Assembly (NCBI GenBank): GCA_039654915.1
Contig: CM077593.1
Coordinates: forward strand, 62,068,501-62,132,500
Source: Aquilaria yunnanensis
Lineage: Eukaryota > Streptophyta > Magnoliopsida > Malvales > Thymelaeaceae
Length of the DNA: 64,000 bases
Direction of reading: 5' to 3'
The first letter of the stretch is position 1; each line of letters opens with the position of its first letter. Shown in pieces: positions 21,101 through 34,515 of this stretch. Below the pieces are notes generated by a model that was given only the letters and a program-made list of their open reading frames with translations, was not told the DNA's origin and did not search any database. The translations under genes were made by a program, and so were the position numbers.

Positions 21101-24100
21101 TCACTTTATTCCAAATAAGTTGTGAACGTCTTCATTTTATGCCAAGCATGTTGTGAATGTTTCCATTTTATCCCAAACAAGTTGCGAATCTTTCCATTTC
21201 ATTCCAAAGAAGTTGTGAATGTTTTCATCTCATTCCAAACAAGTTGTGAATGTTTCCATTTCATTCCAAACAAGTTGTGAAGCTTTCCATTTTATTGCAA
21301 ACAAGTTGTGAAGCTTTCAATTTCATTCATAACAAGTTGTGCAGCTTTCCATTTCATTCCAAACAAGTTGTGAATGTTTACATTTCACTCCAAACAGGTT
21401 GTGAAAGTTTCCATTTCATTCCAAACAACTTGTGAATGTTTCCATTTCATTCCAAACAACTTGTGAATGTTTACATTTCATTCGAAACAAGTTGTGAAGA
21501 ATTCCATTTCATTCTAAACAAGTTGTGAATGTTTCCATTTCATTCCAAACAAGTTGTGCAGCTTTCCATTTCATTCCAAACAAGTTATGAATGTTTCCAT
21601 TTCATTCCAAAACTAGTTGTGAATGTTTCCATTTCCTTCCAAACAATTTGTGATGCTTTCCATTTGATTCCAAACAAGTTGTGAATGTTTCCATTTCAAT
21701 CCCGGCAAGTTCTGAATGTTTCCAATTCAATCGAAACAAGTTGTGAATGTTTCCATCTCGTTCCAAACAGGTTGTGCAGCTTTCCATTTCATTCCAAAAC
21801 AAATTTTGGTTGTTTCCATTTCATTCCCAACAAGTTGTGAATGTTTCCATTTCGTTCCAAACAAGTTGTGAGGCTTTCCATTTCCATTCCAAACAAGTTG
21901 TTTGTTTCCATTTCATTCCCAACAAGTTGTGAATGTTTCCATTTCATTCGAAACAAGTTGTGAATGTTTCCATCTCATTCCAAACAAGTTGGGAATGTTT
22001 CCACTTGTCAAGCTTTCCATTTTATTGCAAACAAGTTGTGAAGCTTTCCATTTCATTCAAAACAAGTTGTGCAGCTTTCCATTTCATTCCAAACAAGTTG
22101 TGAATTTTTCCATTTCATTCCATACAAGTTGTGAATGTTTCCATTTCATTCGAAACAAGTTGTGAATGTTTCCATGTCATTCTAAACAGGTTCTAAAGAT
22201 TTTGATTTCATTCCAAACAAGTTGTGAATGTTTCCATTTCATTCCAGAGAAGTTGTGAAGCTTTCCATTTCATTCCAAACAAGTTGTGAATGTTTCCATT
22301 TCATTCGAAACAAGTTGTGCAGCTTTCCATTTCATTCGAAACAAGTTGTGAATTTTTCCATTTCATTCCATACAAGTTGTGAATGTTTCCATTTCATTCA
22401 AAACAAGTTGTGAATGTTTCCATTTCATTCTAAACAGGTTCTAGAGATTTGGATTTCATTCCAAACAAGTTGTGAATGTTTCCATTTCATTCCAGACAAG
22501 TTGTGAAGCTTTCCATTTCATTCCAAACAAGTTGTGAATGTTTCCATTTCATTCCGAACAAGTTGTGAATGTTTCCATTTGATTCCAAACAAGTTGTGAA
22601 TGTTTCCAGTTCATTCCGAACAGGTTGTAAATGTGTCCATTTCTTTCCAAACACGTTGTGAATGTTTTCATTTGACCCGAAACAAGTTGTTAATGTTTTC
22701 ATTTCACTCGAAACAAGTTGTCAATGTTTCTATTTCATTCCATACAAGTTGTAAATATTTTCACTTTATTCCAAATAAGTTGTGAACGTCTCCATTTTAT
22801 GCCAAGCATGTTGTGAATGTTTCCATTTTATCCCAAACAAGTTGCGAATCTTTCCATTTCATTCCAAAGAAGTTGTGAATGTTTTCATCTCATTCCAAAC
22901 AAGTTGTGAATGTTTCCATTTCATTCCAAACAAGTTGTGAAGCTTTCCATTTTATTGCAAACAAGTTGTGAAGCTTTCAATTTCATTCATAACAAGTTGT
23001 GCAGCTTTCCATTTCATTCCAAACAAGTTGTGAATGTTTACATTTCACTCCAAACAGGTTGTGAAAGTTTCCATTTCATTCCAAACAACTTGTGAATGTT
23101 TCCATTTCATTCCAAACAACTTGTGAATGTTTACATTTCATTCGAAACAAGTTGTGAAGAATTCCATTTCATTCTAAACAAGTTGTGAATGTTTCCATTT
23201 CATTCCAAACAAGTTGTGCAGCTTTCCATTTCATTCCAAACAAGTTATGAATGTTTCCATTTCATTCCAAAACTAGTTGTGAATGTTTCCATTTCCTTCC
23301 AAACAATTTGTGATGCTTTCCATTTGATTCCAAACAAGTTGTGAATGTTTCCATTTCAATCCCGGCAAGTTCTGAATGTTTCCAATTCAATCGAAACAAG
23401 TTGTGAATGTTTCCATCTCGTTCCAAACAGGTTGTGCAGCTTTCCATTTCATTCCAAAACAAATTTTGGTTGTTTCCATTTCATTCCCAACAAGTTGTGA
23501 ATGTTTCCATTTCGTTCCAAACAAGTTGTGAGGCTTTCCATTTCCATTCCAAACAAGTTGTTTGTTTCCATTTCATTCCCAACAAGTTGTGAATGTTTCC
23601 ATTTCATTCGAAACAAGTTGTGAATGTTTCCATCTCATTCCAAACAAGTTGGGAATGTTTCCACTTGTCAAGCTTTCCATTTTATTGCAAACAAGTTGTG
23701 AAGCTTTCCATTTCATTCAAAACAAGTTGTGCAGCTTTCCATTTCATTCCAAACAAGTTGTGAATTTTTCCATTTCATTCCATACAAGTTGTGAATGTTT
23801 CCATTTCATTCGAAACAAGTTGTGAATGTTTCCATGTCATTCTAAACAGGTTCTAAAGATTTTGATTTCATTCCAAACAAGTTGTGAATGTTTCCATTTC
23901 ATTCCAGAGAAGTTGTGAAGCTTTCCATTTCATTCCAAACAAGTTGTGAATGTTTCCATTTCATTCGAAACAAGTTGTGCAGCTTTCCATTTCATTCGAA
24001 ACAAGTTGTGAATTTTTCCATTTCATTCCATACAAGTTGTGAATGTTTCCATTTCATTCAAAACAAGTTGTGAATGTTTCCATTTCATTCTAAACAGGTT

Positions 24101-26921
24101 CTAGAGATTTGGATTTCATTCCAAACAAGTTGTGAATGTTTCCATTTCATTCCAGACAAGTTGTGAAGCTTTCCATTTCATTCCAAACAAGTTGTGAATG
24201 TTTCCATTTCATTCCGAACAAGTTGTGAATGTTTCCATTTGATTCCAAACAAGTTGTGAATGTTTCCAGTTCATTCCGAACAGGTTGTAAATGTGTCCAT
24301 TTCTTTCCAAACACGTTGTGAATGTTTTCATTTGACCCGAAACAAGTTGTTAATGTTTTCATTTCACTCGAAACAAGTTGTCAATGTTTCTATTTCATTC
24401 CATACAAGTTGTAAATATTTTCACTTTATTCCAAATAAGTTGTGAACGTCTCCATTTTATGCCAAGCATGTTGTGAATGTTTCCATTTTATCCCAAACAA
24501 GTTGCGAATCTTTCCATTTCATTCCAAAGAAGTTGTGAATGTTTTCATCTCATTCCAAACAAGTTGTGAATGTTTCCATTTCATTCCAAACAAGTTGTGA
24601 AGCTTTCCATTTTATTGCAAACAAGTTGTGAAGCTTTCAATTTCATTCATAACAAGTTGTGCAGCTTTCCATTTCATTCCAAACAAGTTGTGAATGTTTA
24701 CATTTCACTCCAAACAGGTTGTGAAAGTTTCCATTTCATTCCAAACAACTTGTGAATGTTTCCATTTCATTCCAAACAACTTGTGAATGTTTACATTTCA
24801 TTCGAAACAAGTTGTGAAGAATTCCATTTCATTCTAAACAAGTTGTGAATGTTTCCATTTCATTCCAAACAAGTTGTGCAGCTTTCCATTTCATTCCAAA
24901 CAAGTTATGAATGTTTCCATTTCATTCCAAAACTAGTTGTGAATGTTTCCATTTCCTTCCAAACAATTTGTGATGCTTTCCATTTGATTCCAAACAAGTT
25001 GTGAATGTTTCCATTTCAATCCCGGCAAGTTCTGAATGTTTCCAATTCAATCGAAACAAGTTGTGAATGTTTCCATCTCGTTCCAAACAGGTTGTGCAGC
25101 TTTCCATTTCATTCCAAAACAAATTTTGGTTGTTTCCATTTCATTCCCAACAAGTTGTGAATGTTTCCATTTCGTTCCAAACAATTTGTGAGGCTTTCCA
25201 TTTTCATTCCAAACAAGTTGTTTGTTTCCATATCATTCCCAACAAGTTGTGAATGTTTCCATTTCATTCAAAACAAGTTGTGAATGTTTCCATCTCATTC
25301 CAAACAAGTTGGGAATATTTCCACTTGTCAAGCTTTCCATTTTATTGCAAACAAGTTGTGAAGCTTTCCATTTCATTCAAAACAAGTTGTGCAGCTTTCC
25401 ATTTCATTCGAAACAAGTTGTGAATGTTTCCATTTCATTCCGAACAGGTTGTAATTGTTTCCATTTCATTCGAAACAAGTTGTGAATGTTTCCATTTCAT
25501 TCCAAAGTAGTTGTGAATGTTTCCATTTCATTGCAAACAAGTTGTGCAGCTTTCCATTTCATTCTAAACAAGTTGTGAAGCTTTCCATTTCATTCCAAAC
25601 AAGTTGTCATTGTTTTCATTCCATTCCAAACAAGTTGTGAAGCTTTCCATTTCATTCCAAACAAGTTGTGAATATTTCGATTTCATTCCAAACAAGTTGT
25701 GCAGGCTTCTATTTCATTCCAAACAAGTTGTGCAGCTTTCCATTTCATTCCAAACAAGTTGTGAATGTTTCAATTTCATTTCATAGAAGTTGTGAGAGTT
25801 CTATTTCATTCCAAACAAGTTGTGAATGTTTCCATTTCATTCCAAACAAGTTGTGCAGCTTTCCATTTCATTCCAAAACTAGTTGTGAATGTTTCCATTT
25901 CCTTCCAAACAATTTGTAATGCTTTCCATTTTAATCCAAACAAGTTGTGAATGTTTCCATTTCATTCCAAACAAGTTGTGAATATTTCATTTCATTCCAA
26001 ACAAGTTGCGAACATTTCGATTTCATTCTAAATGAGTTGTGAAGCTTTCCATTTGATTCCAAACAAGTTGTGAATGTTTCCATTTCAATCCCGGCAAGTT
26101 CTGAATGTTTCCAATTCAATCGAAACAAGTTGTGAATGTTTCCATCTCGTTCCAAACAGGTTGTGCAGCTTTCCATTTCATTCCAAAACAAATTTTGGTT
26201 GTTTCCATTTCATTCCCAACAAGTTGTGAATGTTTCCATTTCGTTCCAAACAAGTTGTGAGGCTTTCCATTTTCATTCCAAACAAGTTGTTTGTTTCCAT
26301 TTCATTCCCAACAAGTTGTGAATGTTTCCATTTCATTCGAAACAAGTTGTGAATGTTTCCATCTCATTCCAAACAAGTTGTGAAGCTTTCCATTTCACTG
26401 AAAACAAGTTGTGCAGCTTTCCATTTCATTCCAAACAAGTTGTGAATTTTTCGATTTCATTCCAAACAAGTTGTGAATGTTTCCACTTCATTCCAAACAA
26501 CTTATGAATGTTTCCATTTCATTCGAAACAAGTTGTGAAGATTTCTATTTCATTCCAAACAAGTTGTGAATGTTTCCATTTCATTCCAAACAAGTTGTCA
26601 AGCTTTCCATTTCATTCGAAAACATGTTGTGAATGTTTCAATTTCATTCCAAATGAGTTGTGAATGTTTCCATTTCATTCCAAACAAGTTGTGAATGTTT
26701 TCATTTCATTCCGAACAAGTTGTAAATGTTTCCATTTCATTCCAAACACGTTGTGAATGTTTTCATTTCATTCGAAACAAGTTGTCAATGTTTCCATTTT
26801 ATTCCAAACAAGTTGTGCAGCTTTCCATTTCATTCCGAACAAGTTGTGAATGTTTCCATTTCATTCCAAACAAGTTGTGAATGTTTCCATTTTATTCTAC
26901 ACAAGTTGTGAATGTTTCCAT
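18134..26921 (+). repeat. 31-bp satellite array, main block (8.8 kb)
   Basis: Monomers in plus orientation. The block holds further copies of the roughly 1.4-kb pattern (about 18770, repeating 16398), then the 1660-bp higher-order repeat, then a copy of the older pattern (25455 onward). Small open frames of 61-87 aa recur only because the 31-bp period cycles through all three frames. Confidence 0.95.
19882..25180 (+). repeat. 1660-bp higher-order repeat, about 3.2 tandem copies
   Basis: Units at 19921-21580, 21581-23240 and 23241-24900, then a partial unit to about 25180. Each has about 53 monomers in the same variant order. By eye the units are almost identical. One difference is base 21132 (T) against 22792 and 24452 (both C). 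Such homogeneity marks a recent amplification by unequal exchange, replication or segmental duplication. Confidence 0.93.
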
Positions 26922-28460
26922 TGAAGATTTTCAGGATCTCAATAATAACATACTCTTATGTTATTCATTTGTGTATATGCCACATGCATATAAGTTTTCC
27001 ATACATATTGTCTCAAAAAACAATATCTAGCATGCTATTTGAGTTCAACATGAATATAGACATACTTATCCAGTCAAACAAACTTAGCATGCCACTAAGA
27101 TCATTCATAAAACTTAAATCCTTAGCATGCTACTAAAGCAAGAAAGGATGCGTACCTTCCTGTTTGATAGTCTTGTGCCCAAAAGGAAAAGGAAGGACTT
27201 GATCTTAGAGATACGCCTTGAGGCTTGAATTGAGATGAAGAATCTCAATGTAATTCCACCCACAATGCTCTAAGAAAGTGTCTAATATTTCGGCTCTTTA
27301 AAGGAATGAAAGGAGGAATTTTTCTCTCAAGAAAAATGGTGCAAATTGAGTGTAAAATTCGTACTCTCAATGGCCAGCCACTAAAGGCTATTTATAGATG
27401 ACCAAAAGGCACACCTTTACACCAAGAAAGGTGTCCTTTAAGCCAAAGAACACTTCCTTTGGCTAAGGGTCATGTATGGTGGCGAAAATACATGTCTTTT
27501 AGCCAAGGAACACTTCCTTTGGCCTATAACCACCCATAACTACCTTATGGGCGAAAATACATGTCTTTTAAGTCAAGGAACACTTCCTTTGGCCTATAAC
27601 CACCCATAACTACCTTATGGGCGAAAATACATGTCTTTTAAGTCTAAAGGACATCACATTTGGTGCAATAACCACCTCAACCACCTCCATGGCCGAACAT
27701 ACATGTCCTTTAAAGTCAAAGGACATCACTCTTGGTGCTATAAGCACCCTATGGCCGAATATACATGTCCATTCACCCAAGGAACACTTCCTTTGGATGA
27801 AAGGACATGTTCTTTTAGCCAAGAGTTATTTCTTTTGATGAAGAGACATACCTTTACACAAAAGATGTGTCTCTTGGTGGTTTTGACCTAAAAACAAGGT
27901 GAGCTGGCACAAAGCTAGCTCAATATGCTACTTATGCACCATTGAGCTCCTTTGAGCTCCAACCTAGCACCATGAACTAAGGTCCAGCTCCAAGAACTGA
28001 CCTTGAGCTGGAGTTAGCTGCTTTCAGCTGAAGTAAACTGAAGTCCAGCTACACTCAGCTACCAAAAGCTGAAGTGAGCTGACTTGAGCTGAAGTCCAGC
28101 TACATTCAGCTACCATAAGCTGAAGTGAGCTGACTTGAGCTTACTTGAGCTAACTTGAGCTGAAGTCCAGCTACATTCAGCTACCATAAGCTGAAGTGAG
28201 CTGACTTGAGCTTACTTGAGCTAACTTGAGCTGAAGTCCAGCTACATTCAGCTACCATAAGCTGAAGTGAGCTGACTTGAGCTGACTTGAGCTAACTTGA
28301 GCTGAAGTCCAGCTACTTTGAGCTACTTATAGCTGAAGTGAGCTGACTTGAGCTAAGGGGAGCTACTTCTAGCTGCCTTAGATACCTTTTCAAGCTATAG
28401 TTAGCTCAACGAGCTCAAATCCTATCTTAAAAGGATCTTGGTGCGCCAAGAATTCCAACA
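26922..28460 (-). mobile_element. Copia solo LTR (1539 bp), minus orientation
   Basis: A complete LTR of the same subfamily as 5907-7496, flanked by TCCAT at 26917-26921 and 28461-28465. The satellite monomers on each side differ from those flanking the full element, so this is an independent insertion at the same monomer position. Confidence 0.95.
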
Positions 28461-28713
28461 TCCATTTCATTCCAAACAAGTTGTGAATGTTTCCATCTCA
28501 TTCCAAACAAGTTGTGAATGTTTCCATTTCTTTCCAAACAAGTTGTGAAGCTTTCCATTTTATTGCAAACAATTTGTGAAGCTTTCCATTTCATTCAAAA
28601 CAAGTTGTGCAGCTTTCCATTTCATTCCAAACAAGTTGTGAATGTTTTCATTTCATTCCAAACAACTTGTGAATGTTTCCATTTCATTCCAAACAAGTTG
28701 TGAATGTTTACAT
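28461..28713 (+). repeat. 31-bp satellite, about eight monomers
   Basis: Plus-orientation monomers between two Copia LTRs that point in opposite directions. The last five bases, TACAT (28709-28713), serve as target duplication for the next LTR. Confidence 0.92.
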
Positions 28714-31421
28714 TGTTGGAAGTCTTGGCGCACCAAGATCCTTTTAAGATAGGATTTGAGGTCATTGAGCTAACTCTAGCTTGAATAGCTATCTAAGGCA
28801 GCTAGAAGTAGCTCCCTTTAGCTCAAGACAGCCCACTTCAGCTATAAGTAGCTCAAAGTAGCTGGACTTCAACTCAAGTTAGCTCAAGTCAGCTCAAGTC
28901 AGCTCACTTCAGCTTCTGTAGCTGAATGTAGCTGGACTTCAGCTCACCTCAGCTATAAGTAGCTCAAAGTAGCTGGACTTCAGTTCAAGTTAGCTCAAGT
29001 CAGCTCACTTCAGCTTCTGGTAGCTGAATGTAGCTGGACTTCAGTTCACTTCAGCTGAGAGTAGCTAACTCCAGCTCAAGGTCAGTTCAGGGAACTAGAC
29101 CTTAGTTCATGGAGCTTGATTGGATCTTAGAGGAGCTCAATGGTGCATGAGTAGCATTGTGAGCTAGCTTTGTGCCAGCTCACCTTGCTTTTAGCTCAAA
29201 ACCACCAAAAGACACATCTTTTGTGTAAAGGTATGTCTCTTCATCAAAAGAGTTGACTATTGGCTAAAAGAACATGTCTTTTCATCCAAAGGAAGTGTTC
29301 CTTGAGTGAAAGTGGTTGGGGTGGTTATTGCACCAAGAGTGATGTCCTATGACTTCAAGGGACATGTATATTTGGCCATAAGGTAGTTATGGGTGGTTAT
29401 AGGCCAAAGGAAGTGTTCCTTGGCTAAAAGAATGTATTTTCGCCGCCATACATGACCCTTAGCCAAAGGAAGTGTTCTTTGCCTTAAAAGACACCTTTCT
29501 TGGTGTAAAGGTGTGCCTTTTGGTCATCTATAAATAGCCTTTAGAGGCAGCCACTTTAAGCACGAATTTGCACTCCATTTGCTCCATTTTCTTGAGAGAA
29601 AATTGTTCTCCTCCTATTTCCTTTAGAGGCTGAAATATTAAACACTTCTTGAGAGCATTGTGGGTGGATTTACATAGAGATTGTTCATCTCTATTTCAAG
29701 CTTCAAGGCGCTCCTCTAAGATCAAGTTCTCCCTCAAGTTTTTCCGCTAAAGATAACCAAGAAGAAAGGTGCACATCTTTTCTTGGTTTAGTAGCATGTT
29801 AGGTTTCATTTTCGTATATTCTTAGTAGCATGCTAAGATTTTTTTAACACAACTTGTATGTGATATTGATATGTTATATAATGATGGGTTTCGGGAGCCA
29901 AACAGCACAGTGGAATTTAACCGAAACCCTCCAGGATCCAAGTGAAACGGGGTAAACCGGATGTTCAAAAATTTTCATACCTAATTTTCGGTTGAGATCT
30001 CTCACTCAACTGTAGAGTCGAATCACAAAACCTGAACAGTTGACGTGTTCAGGCTCTCTTTGGTATCCACACGAGCCTCTCAGGATCACCACACTTCCAC
30101 CACGTCCCGGCAGATGTGTTTCTCTTGCGCTCGCAGTGCTAGCTTGCGTCCTCCAAGGAATTGCAAGAGAAGAGTGCGGCTGTCCTGTTGGGAGGCTAGG
30201 GCAAGGAGACTTGGGAATTTCTCACTAGAAGTTGTATTTATAGTGAGACTCAACTTCCAGGCCTAATGGGTTTCAAAGCCCTAATCCAATTAGGATTTAA
30301 TTTCGAGCTTAACAATGGCTCAACTCTTGGGCCCATTATTAATACGAAATTAAAGTGAAACCATAACCCAAATAATTAGCCTATACACTCTAATGATCCA
30401 AATAGCTCTATGTGTGCGACCCAATAGGCTCTTATCACGTTGGCAATGATTATAAATCACATTTATGATCATAAGCAATGAGCGGTGTTTAGCAACACAG
30501 CATTGCTACCCAAGTGACAAGATTTTCGATGATTCGACTAAACCTTTATGATCATCACCGATATATGCCATTGTCCCTTTATCCAAGATATCAAGACTAA
30601 GCACGAGACATGGAATGTGACACTCTCGTATTGCCCAATCTTTGGTTTCTTGATTACCGAGTAGACTAACTTAAGCTAATGACATTGATGTCGTATATCA
30701 ACTCATCCGAGCATGGCCATGCATTTTCTAAGTCTCACTCTATCAAGGGGCCCGAAGATATCACTCCCGTTACATAGGAGGGACAAATCCCAGCTTGATC
30801 ATACAAATCCCTCTACATGATATGTGACATACCCAATGACCTCTTTCAAGTTCACTCAGTTATGAGCAACAAAGGAAAGTATCAAAGTATGTGACTCACA
30901 TGTAGAGAACCTTGATGATCTTAGGTCGAAGGACTACATATACCATGATCACTATGAGAATCACTTATGACACTCATATAACGATCCATGTAGTGTTCTC
31001 ATGGTGGGTCGGTCCAGTACACAAATTCTCCAACTTGTACCCATATGTAGACTACATATCTCATATTAGTCTCCACATATGCTAGTCGTTATGTATTATT
31101 GCAACCTGCTCCACAATAATACTAGACCAGGGATGTTTAAGAATATCATTATTCTAGGGTTACAATTATGTTTATTATGTTACGCAGAAACAAAACAACA
31201 AACATAATTGCTGGATTAATGCCTTAATAAAATATCATGACTCAATGTGCAAAAAATACAATCATCTCATGATTGGCTTTTGGGCACAACACTAACATAT
31301 AATATGTAATGCATGCCTATATCCATGTTGAATTCAAATGAACAAATATGCATATGGCATATACATGAGTAGATAACATAAAAGTATCTTATCATAAGAT
31401 CATAAGATCCTGAAATCTTCA
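28714..31421 (+). mobile_element. Copia solo LTR, plus orientation, split by another LTR
   Basis: It starts TGTTGGAAGTC at 28714 and ends CCTGAAATCTTCA at 31421. Without the nested LTR (29882-31297) and its duplicated 5 bp it is about 1.29 kb. It is flanked by TACAT and AACAT (31422-31426), a one-base-different duplication. It belongs to a diverged subfamily shared with 33042 and 59007 (GAATTTGCACTCCATTTGC in R). Confidence 0.88.
29882..31297 (-). mobile_element. Solo LTR of a third family (LTR-3, 1416 bp), nested
   Basis: It matches 44642-46055 in reverse. The sense start is TGTTAGTGTTGTGCCC and the sense end ...GGGTTTCGG is complementary to the plus-strand start TGATGGGTTTCGGG. It is flanked by TATAA at 29877-29881 and 31298-31302. 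No internal region is present, so coding capacity and superfamily are unknown. Confidence 0.9.
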
Positions 31422-33041
31422 AACATTTCATTCCAAACAAGTTGTGAACATTTCCATTTCATTCCAACCAAGTTGTGATTGTTTCCATTTCATTCCAAAC
31501 AAGTTGTGAAGCTTTCCATTTCATTCCAAATCATGCTGTGAATGTTTCCATTTCATTCCAAACAAGTTGTGAATGTTTCCATTTCATTACAAACAAGTTG
31601 TGAAGCTTTCCCTTTCATTCTGAACAAGTTGTGAATGTTTCCATTTCATTCCAAACAAGTTCTGAATGTTTCCATTTCATTCCGAACAGGTTGTAAATAT
31701 TTCCATTTCATTCCGAACAGGTTGTGAATGTTTTCATTTAATTCCAAACAGGTTGTGAATGTTTTCATTTAATTCCAAACATGCTGTCAATGTTTCCATC
31801 TCATTCCAAACAAGTTGTGAATGTTTCCATTTCATTCCAAACAAGTTGTGAATGTTTCCATTTTATTCCAAACAAGTTGTGAATGTATCCATTTCATTCG
31901 AAACAGGTTGTGAATGTTTCCATCTCATTCCAAACAAGTTGTGAATGTTTCCATCTCATTCCAAACAAGTTGTGAATGTTTCCATTTTGATTCCAAACAT
32001 GTTGTCAAGCTTTCCATTTGATTCAAAACAAGTTGTCCAGCTTTCCATTTCGTTCCAAACAAGTTGTGAATTTTTCCATTTCATTCCAAACAAGTTCTGA
32101 ATGTTTCCATTTCATTCCAAACAACTTGTGAATGTTTCAATTTCATTCCAAATAAGTTCTGAAATTTTCCATTTCATTCCAAACAACTTGTGAATGTTTC
32201 CACTTCATTCCAAACAAGTTGTGAGTGTTTCTATTTCATTCCAAACAAGTTGTGAACCTTTCCATTTGATTCCAAGCAAGTTGTGAATGTTTCCATTTCA
32301 TTCCAAAACAAGTTGTGAATGTTTGCATTTCATTGCAAACAAGTTGCGATTGTTTCCATTTCATTCCAAACAAGTTGTGAAGCTTTCCATGTAATTCCAA
32401 ACAAGTTGTGAATGTTTCCATTTCATTCCAAACAAGTTGTGAAGATTTCTATTTCATTCCAAACAAGTTTTAAGTGTCTCCATTTCGTTCCAAACAAGTT
32501 GTGAAGCTTTGCATTTCATTACAAAACATGTTGTGAATGTTTCCATTTCATTCCAAACAAGTTGTGAATGTTTCCATTTCATTCCAAAAAAGTAGTGAAG
32601 CTTTCCGTTTCAGTCCGAACAAGTTGTGATGTTTCCATTTGATTCCAAACAAGTTGTGAATGTTTCCATTTCATTCCAAATGGGTTGTAAATGTTTCCAT
32701 TTCATTCCAAAAAAATTGTGAATGTTTTCATTTCATTCGAAACAAGTTGTCAATGTTTCCATTTCATTCCAAACAAGTTGTGCAGCTTTCCATTTCGTTC
32801 CAAACATGTTGTGAATGTTTCCATTTCATTACCAAGAAGTTGTGAATGTTTCCATCTCATTCCAAACAAGTTGTGAATGTTTCCATTTCATTCCAAACAG
32901 GTTGTGAAGCTTTCCATTTTATTGCAAACAAGTTGTAAAGCTTTCCATTTCATTCAAAACAAGTTGTGCAGCTTTCCATTTCATTCCAAGCAAGTTGTGA
33001 ATGTTTCAATTTCATTCCAAACAAGTTGTGAATGTTTCCGT
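31422..33041 (+). repeat. 31-bp satellite array (1.6 kb)
   Basis: Plus-orientation monomers, more diverged than in the 1660-bp repeat and without an evident long-period pattern. It ends with TCCGT (33037-33041), at the same monomer position as the TCCAT duplications. Confidence 0.93.
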
Positions 33042-34501
33042 TGTTGGAATTCTTGGCGCACCAAGATCCTTTTAAGGTAGGATTTGAGCTCATTGAGCTA
33101 ACTCTAGCTTGAACAGCTATCTAAGGCAGCTAGAAGTAGCTCCCTTTAGCTCAAGTTAGCTTATGTCAGCTCACTGCAGCTATAAGTAGCTCAGAGTAGC
33201 TGAACTTCAGCTCAAGTCAGCTCACTTGAGCTATAAGTAGCTCAAAGTAGCTAGACTTCAGCTCAAGTTAGCTCAAGTCAGCTCAAGTCAGCTCACTTCA
33301 GCTATAAGTGGCTCAAAGTAGCTAGACTTCAGCTCAAGTTAGCTCAAGTCAGCTCAAGTCAACTCAAGTCAGCTCACTTCAGCTTCTGGTAGCTGAGTGT
33401 AGCTGGACTTCAGTTCACTTCAGCTGAGAGCAGCTAACTCCAGCTCAAGGTCAGCTCTAGGAGCTGGACCTCAGTTCATGGTGCTTGGTTGGAGCTCAAA
33501 GGAGCTCAATGGTGCATAAGTAGCATAGTGAGCTAGCTTTGTGCCAGCTCACCTTGCTTTTAGCTCATAACCACCAAGAGACACATCTTTTGTGTAAAGG
33601 TATGTCTCTTCATCAAAAGAGATGACTATTGGCTAAAAGAACATGTCCTTTCATCCAAAGGAAGTGTTCCTTGAGTGAAAAGACATGTATATTCGGCCAT
33701 AAGGTAGTTATGGGGTGGTTATAGGCCAAAAGAAGTGTTCCTTGGCTCTAAAAGACATGTATTTTCGCCCATAAGGTAGTTATGGGTGGTTATAGGCCAA
33801 AGGAAGTGTTCCTTGGCTCTAAAAGACATGTATTTTCGCCCATAAGGTAGTTATGGGTGGTTATAGGCTAAAGGAAGTGTTTCTTGGCTAAAAGACATGT
33901 ATTTTCGCCACCATACATGACCCTTAGCCAAAGGAAGTGTTCTTTGGCTTAAAAGACACCTTTCTTGGTGTAAAGGTGTGCCTTTTGGTCATCTATAAAT
34001 AGCCTTTAGTGGCTGGCCATTTTAAGCACGAATTTGCACTCTATTTGCTCCATTTTCTTGAGAGAAAATTGTTCTCCTCCTATTTCCTTTAGAGGCCGAA
34101 ATATTAAACACTTCTTGAGAGCATTGTGGGTGGATTTACATAGAGATTGTTCATCTCTATTCAAGCTTCAAGGTGCCCCTCTAAGATCAAGTTCTCCCTC
34201 AAGTTTTCACCAAAGATAACCAAGAAGAAAGGTGCACATTCTCTCTTGGTTTAGTAGCATGCTAGGTTTGAATTATTTACATGAATGTTCTTAGTAGCAT
34301 GCTAGGATTTATTTGACACAACATGTATGTGAAATTGATATGTTATATAGCATGTTATATCAACTGCATGAATAATATGTTAAAGAATTGTTATTATGTA
34401 TATCTATATCCGTGTTGAATTCAAATGAACAAATATGCATGTGGCATATATATGAGTAGATAACATAAAAGTATGTTATCATAAGATCCTGAAAATCTTC
34501 A
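33042..34501 (+). mobile_element. Copia 5' LTR (1460 bp)
   Basis: TGTTGGAATTC...GAAAATCTTCA. It has a longer AGCT minisatellite (33080-33560), three or more units of the palindrome-bearing repeat (33650-33900) and a TATA box near 33993-34002. It is diverged from the minus-strand Copia LTRs in R and U5, though the coding regions remain very similar. Confidence 0.93.
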
Positions 34502-34503
34502 AT

Positions 34504-34515
34504 TGGTATCAAAGC
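34504..34515 (+). promoter_or_regulatory. Primer-binding site (initiator Met tRNA), one mismatch
   Basis: TGGTATCAAAGC two bases after the LTR. One base differs from the TGGTATCAGAGC of the other two Copia elements. Confidence 0.85.

Noticed and set aside
14957..26911. Many small open frames (61-100 aa) rich in SISFQTSCECFHFIPNKL-like repeats on both strands of the satellite
   Set aside because: A 31-bp period is not a multiple of three, so each frame cycles through all phases and gives stereotyped ORFs of about 186 bp. They follow the DNA repeat exactly and show no independent start, domain or neighbour support.
14496..26921. CRISPR-like regular short repeats
   Set aside because: Monomers are directly adjacent without unique spacers, the array is many kilobases long, and the context is plant retrotransposons.
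26922..31421. The two oppositely oriented Copia LTRs at 26922 and 28714 as ends of one inverted element
   Set aside because: Each has its own target duplication and satellite lies between them. They belong to different LTR subfamilies, so they are two separate solo LTRs.
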